Source: Granulosicoccus sp.
GTDB lineage: Bacteria > Pseudomonadota > Gammaproteobacteria > Granulosicoccales > Granulosicoccaceae
Direction: 5' to 3'
DNA length: 38,738 bases
Assembly: GCA_023300375.1 (NCBI GenBank)
Contig: JALZWO010000156.1
Span: 1-38,738, forward strand
Position numbers and translations under genes: made by a program
Notes under the pieces: model-generated
Seen by the model: the letters and a program-made list of their open reading frames with translations, nothing else
Database searches by the model: none
Told to the model about the DNA's origin: nothing
Shown here: positions 1 through 7,550 of the stretch, in pieces
Layout: every line of letters starts with the position of its first letter
How positions within the stretch are numbered: the first letter of the stretch is position 1

Positions 1-2
1 TT

Positions 3-449
3 CTAGATTCCATGGGCTACAGGCCCATAGACATAAGCGGATTAGTAGCTGGTATAGCGGTGTTGGGTATCGTGCAAGGGGCCTATGCTACAGAAGTATT
101 ACGTGGTGCCATGCTTGCTGTACCTCAAGGACAAACCGAGGCTGCAGCAGCCTTTGGTATGTCACGTTGGCAAATACTTCGCCGAATCACGGTGCCCGCC
201 ATGTTGCCACTTGCGCTGCCGGGCATGTCTAATCTATGGCTCATTGTAACTAAGGACACGGCGTTATTGGCTGTGGTCGGTTTTTCGGAATTGGCACTCA
301 CTACTCGGCAAGCTGCAGGGTCCACGCGAGCGTATTTTACCTTCTTTTTTGCAGCCGCCTGTTTGTATTTGTTAGTTACGTTGTTGTCCAATCAAGTATT
401 CAAACTGATTGAGCGCCGTGCGCGTCGTGGTCAACTGGAGCCAAGCTGA
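3..449 (+). CDS. Polar amino acid ABC transporter permease, HisQ/ArtQ type (5' truncated)
   Basis: This is the C-terminal portion of an inner-membrane permease of a histidine/arginine/opine-type amino acid importer. The reading frame is open to the left edge, so the true start lies outside the window and the internal ATG at 12 should not be taken as the start. The visible part contains the EAA loop that docks the ATPase (TEVLRGAMLAVPQGQTEAAA, then a conserved FGMSRW), followed by two hydrophobic spans and a basic tail (ERRARRGQ). The stop overlaps the next gene's ATG, which indicates translational coupling with the partner permease at 449. The ATPase and the cognate binding protein are not visible and probably lie to the left. 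The substrate cannot be decided from sequence alone. Confidence 0.88.
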   Translation, partial: LDSMGYRPIDISGLVAGIAVLGIVQGAYATEVLRGAMLAVPQGQTEAAAAFGMSRWQILRRITVPAMLPLALPGMSNLWLIVTKDTALLAVVGFSELALTTRQAAGSTRAYFTFFFAAACLYLLVTLLSNQVFKLIERRARRGQLEPS

Positions 450-1138
450 TGCAGTGGTATTGGCTTCCTGAGTATCTGCCAAAGTTTGTTGATGGCATTA
501 TCCTCACCCTTCAGTTACTCAGCATATCAATAGTGTTGGGTATGGCATTGGCCATACCGATAGGCTTGGTGCAGGTAACAGGGCCACGTTGGTTAGCTGC
601 CTTGGCACGCGGCTTCTGCACTATTATCCGAGGAACACCTCTATTAATACAGTTGTGGTTGCTTTATTACGGTCTCGGTGCGTTATTTCCTCTGGTGCCT
701 GGTATTCGTGAATCGTTCATGTGGCCGGTCTTGAGAGATGCGTTTCCTTATGCCATTTTAGCTTTCTCACTCAGTGTGGCTGGTTACGAAGGCGAGGTGA
801 TGCGTGGTGCTTTTAAAAGCGTACCCAAAGGCGAACTGGAGGCCGCCAGTGCTTTTGGTATGAGTCGTTTTACTCGCCTGCGACGCATCTGGCTTCCGCG
901 TGCCCTGCAGAATGTGTTGCCTACTCTGGCGGGCGAATTTGTACTGGCGTTAAAATCCACGCCTTTGGCAGCCACTATTACCGTTTATGAGGTGTATGGC
1001 GTAGGTTCGATTGTGCGGCAGGAAACTTACAGAACCTACGAGCCTTTGTTATTAGTTGCAGGTATATACGTTTTGCTGGCCGCTGTTATCGTGCTGCTAT
1101 TCCGTTGGTTGGAGTCTAGAGTGCCGCGGCCGGTTTAG
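449..1138 (+). CDS. Polar amino acid ABC transporter permease, HisM type
   Basis: This is the second permease of the same importer: 229 residues, a normal length for HisM/ArtM proteins. It has an N-terminal membrane span after a short periplasmic start (MQWYWLPEYLP), the family motif RGTPLLIQLW around residues 65-75, and an EAA loop at about residues 114-140 (EGEVMRGAFKSVPKGELEAA). A membrane segment and a positively charged end follow. The ATG overlaps the TGA of the upstream permease, so the two subunits are probably made in equal amounts and form the HisQM-like heterodimer. It ends only 10 bases before the stop of the convergent gene at 1149-2222, leaving almost no room for a terminator. 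Family assignment is firm; the transported amino acid is unknown. Confidence 0.9.
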   Translation: MQWYWLPEYLPKFVDGIILTLQLLSISIVLGMALAIPIGLVQVTGPRWLAALARGFCTIIRGTPLLIQLWLLYYGLGALFPLVPGIRESFMWPVLRDAFPYAILAFSLSVAGYEGEVMRGAFKSVPKGELEAASAFGMSRFTRLRRIWLPRALQNVLPTLAGEFVLALKSTPLAATITVYEVYGVGSIVRQETYRTYEPLLLVAGIYVLLAAVIVLLFRWLESRVPRPV

Positions 1139-1148
1139 AATAATGAGC

Positions 1149-2222
1149 CTAGGGATCTGGGCGCAAGGGCAGTGGCATCCAGTCAGGTGCCACGATGTCA
1201 GCGTGAGCAAACGAGGGGATCTGCTTTTCCAAATCATTCATGCTCAGGATGTCTTGCTCTATGAGCATTTCGCGAGTGATGAGCGTTGGTGGCACAACAA
1301 TTCTAGCTCCAGGAGCTTCATTTGCTATGAGCATCGCTAATGCTCTGACAGAAACCTCGCCTACACTGGCAGGGTTGGTTGCTGCGGTGGCAGCCCAAGC
1401 GCTGTCTCGTTTGCGCATGGAAGCGATATCCTCGTTGGAAATATCTGCTCCATAGATTTTCACTTGCCCATTCATATCGAGCTCGTCAAGCGCTAGCTCT
1501 ACCCCCCTCGCAAATTCATCGTAGGGGGCGAACATTACCGTGATATCTGGATTTTCTTGCAATGCGTTTATTGCCAGTTCTGCATTGGAAATGGCAATAG
1601 GGCTGTCGAGATTGCCAAATTGCGCTTTTTCTATAATTCCCGGATACAGATCTTTGTATTCACGCCATACCTCATCACGTCGATCGAGAGGGTCAACATC
1701 GGGAACGTATACATAGCCAGCATTGAATGATGTGCCGTTTTCAGCAATGGCATGTTCAAGTGCCAAACGTGCCAGAGTAAAATCAGACTGGGTGATTTGA
1801 GGCACTTCTGGATGATCAATAGCCACGTCGAATGCCACCACTTTGATGCCCTTGTCTAAGGCTCGCTGCACGGCTGGCTGTAACAATGAAGGCACGCCGT
1901 GTTCAACAATGATCCCGTCAACACCAAGCGCAATAACCTGATTTATCATGTCAGCCTGAAGTGCAGCATCCTGCACGCTATCCATAACGCGTAAACGAAT
2001 TCCTAATGCCTCTGATTGGCGTTCCACACCACGCCGGTAGGCATCAAAAAAGTCACCGCTTGATAAATAGCGAACTAAAGCAATACGAACTTTGGCGGGA
2101 TTATCGAAAGGTGCAGGAATGTTATTGGCCGTGTTGTCATCGGCTATAACTGGCGTTCCTATCGATGCGCCTAGCCCCACACTGAGTATCAGGGAGGCTA
2201 ACAGGCTGCGCAAACATCTCAT
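1149..2222 (-). CDS. Periplasmic sugar-binding-type protein (type I fold, Peripla_BP_4)
   Basis: A 357-residue exported protein with a clear signal peptide (basic MRCLR, hydrophobic core, cleavage near residue 27). The mature part reads like the RbsB/TorT-like type I periplasmic binding family: an opening KVRIALVRYLSSGDFFDAYRRG, the segment ALGVDGIIVEH typical of the first Rossmann lobe, and DITVMFAPYDEFARGVELAL followed by KIYGADISN in the second lobe. Such proteins present sugars or small signals to ABC permeases or to sensor kinases. No sugar-type permease or ATPase adjoins it, and it is convergent with the amino-acid permeases, so it is probably not their binding protein. It may work with a distant transporter or a sensor. 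The ATG start at 2222 fits the signal peptide. Confidence 0.8.
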   Translation of the reverse strand: MRCLRSLLASLILSVGLGASIGTPVIADDNTANNIPAPFDNPAKVRIALVRYLSSGDFFDAYRRGVERQSEALGIRLRVMDSVQDAALQADMINQVIALGVDGIIVEHGVPSLLQPAVQRALDKGIKVVAFDVAIDHPEVPQITQSDFTLARLALEHAIAENGTSFNAGYVYVPDVDPLDRRDEVWREYKDLYPGIIEKAQFGNLDSPIAISNAELAINALQENPDITVMFAPYDEFARGVELALDELDMNGQVKIYGADISNEDIASMRKRDSAWAATAATNPASVGEVSVRALAMLIANEAPGARIVVPPTLITREMLIEQDILSMNDLEKQIPSFAHADIVAPDWMPLPLRPDP

Positions 2223-2278
2223 ATGGTTTTGTAAGTTCCGGTTACAGGCGAATCTTCAGCAAGACCCTTCCTTAAAGA

Positions 2279-2293
2279 TACTACTTAGTAGTA
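2279..2293. promoter_or_regulatory. Perfect 7+1+7 palindrome in divergent promoter region
   Basis: The sequence has arms tactact and agtagta around a single central t. It lies in the 155-base spacer between the divergently transcribed binding-protein gene (start 2222) and the VWA-protein gene (start 2378). The size and position suit a dimeric repressor operator. No regulator is identified. Confidence 0.35.
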
Positions 2294-2377
2294 GGATAGT
2301 CCAAAGTCAACAAGTCGAATTACCTTTTTGATCGTAAATTACCGGCACTGACTTACGGAGGAATTCTAGAAGGCGTC

Positions 2378-3103
2378 ATGCTTAAGTCTGACAAAAAAAT
2401 TGCAGCCAAGACGGGCGATTCACTGGCCAAAAAAGCCGATATCGACTCCTTTCTTGATGCGGTGAAACAAACGCCGCTCACAGCGGCAGCAGAAGGGCGT
2501 GGCCGTTTGATATTTTCACTCGATGCAACGGCCAGCAGGCAGGCAACCTGGGATCAAGCTACCACTTTGCAAAATGCGATGTTCATTAACACACGAGGCA
2601 TAGGAGAGCTGGATGTGCAGCTCGCTTATTACCGAGGCTTCGACGAATGTCGCGCATCGCCGTGGCTACGTAATGCTGATCAGGTCGTGGGTATGATGAG
2701 AAAGGTCAGCTGTCTTGCGGGTACCACTCAACTTCATCGATTGCTAAAACATGGGCTGGCTGAGGCGCGAAAAATGCCTGTTCAGGCGCTCGTGTTTATC
2801 GGCGATTGCGTTGAAGAGGACGTCGATCAGCTTGGCAACCTCGCAGGCCAATGTAAGCTGCTGGGAATGCCCCTGTTTATTTTCCAAGAAGGCCGCGATA
2901 CCAAGGCCGAACGGGCTTTCAAACAGATGGCTATGTTGTCCGGCGGCGCTCACTGCCGGTTTGACGAATCTTCAGCTAACGCTTTGGGTAATTTGCTGAA
3001 TGCGGTTGCAGCCTATGCCGCTGGTGGAAAAAGCGCTCTGCAGCGGTTGAAACAGCAAGGTTCTGGACAAGCCAGTGCATTGCTGCAACAGCTTGATCAT
3101 TAG
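2378..3103 (+). CDS. VWA-like domain protein (MIDAS variant), function unknown
   Basis: A 241-residue protein without signal peptide or membrane span, so probably cytoplasmic. Around residues 46-55 it has RLIFSLDATASRQATWD. The D-x-T-x-S pattern (DATAS) resembles the MIDAS metal-binding motif of von Willebrand factor A domains, and a later ALVFIGDCVEEDVDQL segment fits a further VWA strand and metal loop. A Lys-rich N-terminal tail precedes the domain. Proteins with this 'SLDATASRQATWD' opening recur in proteobacterial genomes as uncharacterised VWA proteins. Here it has no obvious AAA+ or MoxR partner nearby and sits alone between a sugar-binding protein and a P460 lipoprotein. The ATG is preceded by gaagg at 2369-2373. 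Family call is moderately sure; role is unknown. Confidence 0.75.
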   Translation: MLKSDKKIAAKTGDSLAKKADIDSFLDAVKQTPLTAAAEGRGRLIFSLDATASRQATWDQATTLQNAMFINTRGIGELDVQLAYYRGFDECRASPWLRNADQVVGMMRKVSCLAGTTQLHRLLKHGLAEARKMPVQALVFIGDCVEEDVDQLGNLAGQCKLLGMPLFIFQEGRDTKAERAFKQMAMLSGGAHCRFDESSANALGNLLNAVAAYAAGGKSALQRLKQQGSGQASALLQQLDH

Positions 3104-3228
3104 TTCTCAGATGACATTTTCAGAACCTTATTTTTACCTATACGAAACAACTTCCCTTTAAAAATTCTATATACTGTGAACTAGTGGAAAGATAGTTGGT
3201 CAGACTGTAACAGATCAGCCATTTTACA

Positions 3229-3257
3229 TCGACAATCGTGCGTTCAACTCCTATAAT
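3229..3257 (+). promoter_or_regulatory. Sigma70-like promoter of the P460 lipoprotein gene
   Basis: A tcgaca -35 element (3229-3234) and a perfect TATAAT -10 element (3252-3257) are separated by 17 bases. This gives a transcription start about 25 bases upstream of the TTG start at 3288. It is one of the best promoter matches seen in the window. Confidence 0.7.
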
Positions 3258-3287
3258 TGCGCGCTGAACCCTAAAGAGGAAGCAGTC

Positions 3288-3824
3288 TTGAAAAATTCCC
3301 TGGCGATAAAAGCCACCACTATCTTATCCCTGACTACTATTCTGGTCGGTTGTGCGACAATCACAGCGCCATTCCGCGATCCAGATCCACGTTGGGCTGA
3401 CTACAAAAGCTGGACTCAGGTCACTGCAGACGAAGTTGGCACTGGTAACCCTACAGGTTTTCTTGGTGGTGTTCACATGGGCGACGAAGGTTTTCGTGAG
3501 GTTTATGCCAACGACATCGCTCTAGAAACACTCATGGGCGAAGCGCCTTACAACTTCCCTGAAGGCTCGGTCATCATCAAAGAGCAATACGCTAACGAAG
3601 CAGACTGGGAAGCGGGTCGCAAAGCAGCACACACCGTCAGCATAAAGGTGTCAGCGAGCGAAACGTCTCAAAAGTCAGACTGGATGTGGGCTGACAGCCT
3701 CAAAGGCATCGCTGGCGAAAGCGAATTCTGTGCAGGTTGCCACTCAATATCTGAGCTCCGTGGTCAAGGCGATTACGTGTTCACAAACGGCGATTTCCTG
3801 AGATCTCAAGCAGCCGCTAAGTAA
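3288..3824 (+). CDS. Cytochrome P460-family lipoprotein
   Basis: A 178-residue predicted lipoprotein. The N-terminus is a short basic and hydrophobic signal ending in lipobox LVGC, with the lipidated Cys at residue 22. Near the C-terminus is a single c-type haem motif CAGCH (residues 148-152). The body (a WADYKSWTQ opening, FPEGSVIIKEQYANEADWEAGRKA, DWMWAD) matches the cytochrome P460 family, small periplasmic haem proteins linked to hydroxylamine or nitric-oxide oxidation in ammonia oxidisers and methanotrophs. Many homologues in heterotrophs have no proven activity. The start is TTG, supported by gagga at 3276-3280 seven bases upstream and by the promoter at 3229-3257. It appears monocistronic, ending in a hairpin at 3837-3869. 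Export, haem attachment and anchoring are supported by sequence; the substrate is inference. Confidence 0.82.
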   Translation: MKNSLAIKATTILSLTTILVGCATITAPFRDPDPRWADYKSWTQVTADEVGTGNPTGFLGGVHMGDEGFREVYANDIALETLMGEAPYNFPEGSVIIKEQYANEADWEAGRKAAHTVSIKVSASETSQKSDWMWADSLKGIAGESEFCAGCHSISELRGQGDYVFTNGDFLRSQAAAK

Positions 3825-3836
3825 ATCGCCATAATT

Positions 3837-3869
3837 CGCGTTGCTGCACACAATTTTTGCAGCAACGCG
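3837..3869. terminator. 12-bp perfect hairpin between convergent P460 and polB genes
   Basis: Arms cgcgttgctgca and tgcagcaacgcg (3837-3848, 3858-3869) enclose a 9-base loop. No long T-tract follows on either strand, so this may be a bidirectional, non-canonical transcription end for two convergent genes rather than a classical intrinsic terminator. Confidence 0.55.
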
Positions 3870-3961
3870 GATTGCGACTGTCATTTCGCATTCGCAACGG
3901 GCTCATTAACACCCTTAAGTATAGGCAATATTGGGCACCGGCAATACCGAGTCTTTCCCAG

Positions 3962-6430
3962 TCAAAACATCTGCAGTTGCGCATCAGTAATTTGTGCAAA
4001 ACTTGTGTTTACAAACTGTAGAATACCGTCTGCTGCTGGTGCTAGCTGCTTATCCAAATAGTGCTGATAGTCTATCCCCGATGCCAAGGCGTCGATTGGC
4101 TCTGGACCATTGCGCGTAATCACATACCTTATCGTGTTACCCACGGGCCTTAAGGCCTGTAGTTTTCTTGCTGCCTGTATATGCGGTGGCACATTGCGCT
4201 GATAGTCGCTTAGTTTTCGTCTTATGCGTTTTCTATAGATCAGCTCCTCGTCCAGCTCCCCGGCCAATAAGTTGGTGGCGTACAGCCTCACAAAGTCTGT
4301 AAACGGCTCCTCGTTAAACACGCGGCGAAAAAGCTCCAATTGGAAATTCCTGGCTAATGGCGTCCAATCTGTGCGAGCGGCCTCCAGACCTTTGACCACG
4401 AGTTTGGCTGATTTTAGCGATGTGCTTTGCGCGTTGTTTTTGGAGAGATCCGCTTTAGCGCCTGTATTAGCCGCTGATGCTGTTGACGTATTCGCAACAG
4501 TATCAGCACTCATGCCAACACTCATATCAGCACTGAGGCCAGCGTAGCGTTTTTTGCTGCCTGTTGACATGCCACGCACTGTGGGCATAAAAAAACGCAG
4601 GTAGTGCGTCTCGTACTCTACTTCCAAATTAGAGTCTATGCGGTAGCGTGTTAGCAGTTCTTGACGCCACCAGTCATTGAGTCCGTGCATGAGTTGCTTA
4701 CCTACACGGGCGGCGTCAGAGTCCAGTGACGATTCACCCAACCAGACAAACACCGAGTCGGTATCACCATAAATGACCTCATAACCTTCGGCCTCTATCC
4801 AGTCACGTGATTGCTGAATAATTTCATGGCCACGGCGCGTGATGCTTGAGGCCAGTTGCTGCGAATAAAACCTGCAGCCAGAGGTTCCCAGTACGCCGTA
4901 GAACGAATTCATTATGATCTTGATCGCTTGCGACAGAGGTGCGTTTTTTTGCTGTTTAGCTTCGTCTCGGGAGGCCCATAGCGCTTTTATTAGCTGAGGA
5001 AGAATGGACTGTTCACGCGAGAAAGTCGCTTCTACAAATCCTGGTACAGGATCATCACCTGGCACCGCCAGCCCCAAAGGATCGATGTAGAACGTACGAA
5101 TAATGCTTGGGTACAAGCTTTTAAAGTCCAGTACCAGTACATTTCGGTACAGCCCTGGTCTAGAGTCCAGTACGTAGCCGCCAGGGCTGCCAGAGTCGCT
5201 GGACTCTGATCGCACATCAGGTGCAACGTAGCCTTCGCGATGTAGTTTGGGTAGATACAGATTATCGAATGCTGCAACTGAGCCACCTAATCGGTCCAAA
5301 GCAAGTCCTGTCAAGTTAGCTCGGCTGATAGCAAAGTTCAGTAGGTCTGCCTTGATGAAAATTTCATTGACCAAGGTGCAATCGCGCAGGTTGTAATCGG
5401 CCAGTTGCGGCTTGTCATTGGCAAACAAGTGATTGATTGTGGCAACCTTGTCTTGCTCTGAGCTTATTAGCTTGCCGTTGCCCAGTAATTCATGCGACAC
5501 ATTGTCCAGTGAAAAGCTGTCGAAGCTCCAAAACCCTGCCTTGAGCTGGTCAATGCCATCGAGCACAGCACGTCCCGGTACACGTGCCACACGAGGAGAG
5601 CCGGGATTGCCAGGTTGTAGCACCGCAGCCTTCTGATTTGCACGCCCAAGCCGGCACGCTATGCCCAAGTCCTGACACTTGCTGCTGATAAAGTTTAGAT
5701 CGAAATTGACCACAGCCCATCCAGTGAGTGCATCAGGGTCGGCGACTTGTATCCAGTCGAAAAAGCGGTTCAGCAGCTCGGTCTCTGACGCGCAGAGAAC
5801 CAACAGGTAGTGGTCCTGCAAAATGGGCTCGCCATCGCCAATCATAAAAACAATGTTGCGATGTTGATCGACGTTAGTGCTCTGGGTCTTAGTTTCTGGG
5901 GTTGCGTTGGCGTTTGCTCTGGTGTCGTTTTGCGTGGCTGCGGCTATTGAATATAATTGCCGACTATGCCCCCGTGTTTCAATATCAATAGCAATACATT
6001 TCAGGTTTGGCTGATATTCACTGCTGCTCAGTTTTGGATTAGTGGCCTGTAAGTAGCCGGGGCGCTTGAGTACCTCTCCTTCGATGGTGAGTGGTGCCCG
6101 AATGAACCGCTCCATGAGATATCGGTCTGTAGGTTTTATGTCAGATTCGCAAAGTTGCGCATCACTCTGACGCAGGGCTTGCAGCTGTCGTTGTTGGAAG
6201 AAGTACAACGCATCCACAGGGCCCTGGTGAATAAGCGATAGCTCAAGGGGTTTTCGCTCAACGCCTTCGGGTAATTTCACACCTTGGGAGCGTTCGATGA
6301 AACACACCGCACGTTGAGCCTCAATAACAATCTGCACGGCTCCTTGCTCACTACTGGCCCAGAAAACCAATTCCACACCGTTGGGTGTATCACGCCATTG
6401 GCGGGTAAGCAGGTAGGCTTCAAGCGTCAT
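3962..6430 (-). CDS. polB: DNA polymerase II (family B)
   Basis: An 822-residue family B DNA polymerase, the damage-tolerant replicative repair polymerase of gammaproteobacteria. The 3'-5' exonuclease motifs are visible: IAIDIETRG near residue 147, WAVVNFDLNF, and the NLRDCTLV aspartate. The polymerase motifs are A (LDFKSLYPSI, near 433), B (KIIMNSFYGVLG, near 505) and C (YGDTDSVFV, near 553), plus a KGLEAARTDWTPLA thumb-region motif. All catalytic aspartates are present, so it should be active in both polymerisation and proofreading. The frame extends to a TTG at 6490, but the ATG at 6430, giving MTLEAYLLTRQW, matches the usual family N-terminus. It is longer than the E. coli enzyme (783 residues) because of two low-complexity Ala/Ser/Thr/Asn-rich insertions at about residues 162-190 and 632-673. 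It is divergent from the membrane protein at 6549. In E. coli the gene is SOS-induced; I saw no convincing LexA box here. Confidence 0.95.
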   Translation of the reverse strand: MTLEAYLLTRQWRDTPNGVELVFWASSEQGAVQIVIEAQRAVCFIERSQGVKLPEGVERKPLELSLIHQGPVDALYFFQQRQLQALRQSDAQLCESDIKPTDRYLMERFIRAPLTIEGEVLKRPGYLQATNPKLSSSEYQPNLKCIAIDIETRGHSRQLYSIAAATQNDTRANANATPETKTQSTNVDQHRNIVFMIGDGEPILQDHYLLVLCASETELLNRFFDWIQVADPDALTGWAVVNFDLNFISSKCQDLGIACRLGRANQKAAVLQPGNPGSPRVARVPGRAVLDGIDQLKAGFWSFDSFSLDNVSHELLGNGKLISSEQDKVATINHLFANDKPQLADYNLRDCTLVNEIFIKADLLNFAISRANLTGLALDRLGGSVAAFDNLYLPKLHREGYVAPDVRSESSDSGSPGGYVLDSRPGLYRNVLVLDFKSLYPSIIRTFYIDPLGLAVPGDDPVPGFVEATFSREQSILPQLIKALWASRDEAKQQKNAPLSQAIKIIMNSFYGVLGTSGCRFYSQQLASSITRRGHEIIQQSRDWIEAEGYEVIYGDTDSVFVWLGESSLDSDAARVGKQLMHGLNDWWRQELLTRYRIDSNLEVEYETHYLRFFMPTVRGMSTGSKKRYAGLSADMSVGMSADTVANTSTASAANTGAKADLSKNNAQSTSLKSAKLVVKGLEAARTDWTPLARNFQLELFRRVFNEEPFTDFVRLYATNLLAGELDEELIYRKRIRRKLSDYQRNVPPHIQAARKLQALRPVGNTIRYVITRNGPEPIDALASGIDYQHYLDKQLAPAADGILQFVNTSFAQITDAQLQMF

Positions 6431-6548
6431 GGGGCACAGTGTACTGGAACCTGTGGGGCTAGCGTGCTGATCGTCACAGAAGCGGCTCAACGTGCAAATT
6501 GCGCCGCTATCGAGGGTACACTTAGCGTTACTGGAGGGAAGCGTTTAC

Positions 6549-7199
6549 ATGATTCGATATCTGCCTGGCATCATCCTCATACAGCTCGTCACGTTTGCTC
6601 TTCTGTGGGTGAATCGTGCGGCTGAGCCAAAAGAGCTCTTAACACTGGTTGCATTGCCAGCGTGTTTGCTATCGTGTGTTACCGCTCTCTGGTTCTCTGC
6701 TATCAGTCGAAGCCAAACGCATAAGGCCCATAGCGAGCTGGTAGAAAAACATTTTAAAGAGCGCGAAAAACTCACACAGGCGCTTGAACGTCAGCGATCA
6801 GACGTAATGCAAAAGGCTAGCGCTGATCAAGCGAAATTGATTGAGCGTGCCAGCAGTGAGCGTGAAAAACTGGTGCAAAAAACCCACCGTGACATGATCA
6901 AAGCTGAACGACGCGCCAGTCGCTCAGCCAATATGAAGGTAGGTGCCGCATTTTCACTGGTCACTGTTGCAGGCGTGGGTTTACTGTTTATTCAATTCAT
7001 GACACTGGGTTTGCTCACCATCACTGCAGCCAGCGGTGCGCTTGGTGGTTATTTGCTGCGCTGGAAGCAAACGCGAAATATGATGCAACTCCACTACGAC
7101 GCAGATGACCCCCAGTTACCTGTGTCAACAGAAAAGCCGCGCCTTGTAGGCAAAGGCAGCTCTTCGAAAAAGAGTGATTCTATTATTAGTGCAGATTGA
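6549..7199 (+). CDS. Membrane protein with central coiled coil, function unknown
   Basis: A 216-residue protein I do not recognise. It has two N-terminal membrane spans (about residues 5-20 and 30-50), a charged helical segment of roughly 70 residues rich in Glu, Lys, Arg, Gln and Ala that looks like a coiled coil, then two more spans (about 130-170). A hydrophilic Ser/Lys-rich tail ends it. The layout suggests a four-span inner-membrane protein with a cytoplasmic coiled-coil loop. A GTG at 6492 would add 19 residues, but the ATG at 6549 has ggaggg at 6533-6538 at good spacing, so I prefer it. It shares its promoter region with the divergent polB gene; no functional link is established. Confidence 0.75.
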   Translation: MIRYLPGIILIQLVTFALLWVNRAAEPKELLTLVALPACLLSCVTALWFSAISRSQTHKAHSELVEKHFKEREKLTQALERQRSDVMQKASADQAKLIERASSEREKLVQKTHRDMIKAERRASRSANMKVGAAFSLVTVAGVGLLFIQFMTLGLLTITAASGALGGYLLRWKQTRNMMQLHYDADDPQLPVSTEKPRLVGKGSSSKKSDSIISAD

Positions 7200-7200
7200 T

Positions 7201-7246
7201 AGTACCGACTGACAGTACTGACTAATTTTACAAACTGATCGGTACT
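7201..7246. repeat. 8-bp inverted repeat with degenerate gtactgact copies
   Basis: agtaccga (7201-7208) is repeated inverted as tcggtact (7239-7246), with the palindrome cagtactg (7213-7220) between them. The stretch consists of diverged gtactgact-like words and leads directly into the regular 14-bp array. Confidence 0.5.
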
Positions 7247-7261
7247 GACTGAATAATGTAA

Positions 7262-7358
7262 GACTGATAGGTAAGGACTGATAGGTAAGGACTGATAGGT
7301 AAGGACTGATAGGTAAGGACTGATAGGTAAGGACTGATAGTTAAGACTGATAGTTAAG
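7262..7358 (+). repeat. 14-bp tandem repeat, seven units
   Basis: Five identical units gactgataggtaag (7262-7331) are followed by gactgatagttaa (7332-7344, 13 bp) and gactgatagttaag (7345-7358). The array lies in the untranslated stretch between the membrane protein (stop 7199) and the secretin (start 7551). Perfect identity of the first five units suggests recent slippage. There are no spacers, so it is not a CRISPR. Confidence 0.92.
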
Positions 7359-7457
7359 CGCTCACTGTAATTAATGTGTTCAAAAATGCAGCCTCATTTG
7401 TTCGTCTTGCGAACTGACGCATAACATTGATCTTTTATGTCGGGTAGTATTGGGAAG

Positions 7458-7533
7458 CAGGCAAGGAATGCCTGATCGTTGATGCAACGGAGTTTGCATC
7501 AAACTTTGTAATAAGAGTGTTCAAGATGAACAC
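7458..7533 (+). promoter_or_regulatory. Three consecutive hairpins in the secretin leader
   Basis: Three perfect inverted repeats follow one another: caggca/tgcctg (7458-7463, 7469-7474), gatgcaa/ttgcatc (7481-7487, 7494-7500) and gtgttca/tgaacac (7517-7523, 7527-7533). Loops are 5, 6 and 3 bases. The last ends 17 bases before the ATG at 7551, just upstream of the aaaggg ribosome-binding sequence. None has a T-tract, so RNA structure affecting translation or stability is more likely than termination. Confidence 0.6.
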
Positions 7534-7550
7534 CACGTGAAAGGGATATC

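Noticed and set aside
6431-6548. Overlapping divergent starts for polB (TTG 6490) and the membrane protein (GTG 6492)
   Set aside because: ATG codons at 6430 and 6549 fit family length or ribosome-binding sites better, leaving a normal divergent promoter region.
7262-7358. Possible CRISPR array
   Set aside because: Units are head to tail without unique spacers, only 14 bp long, and no cas gene is near.
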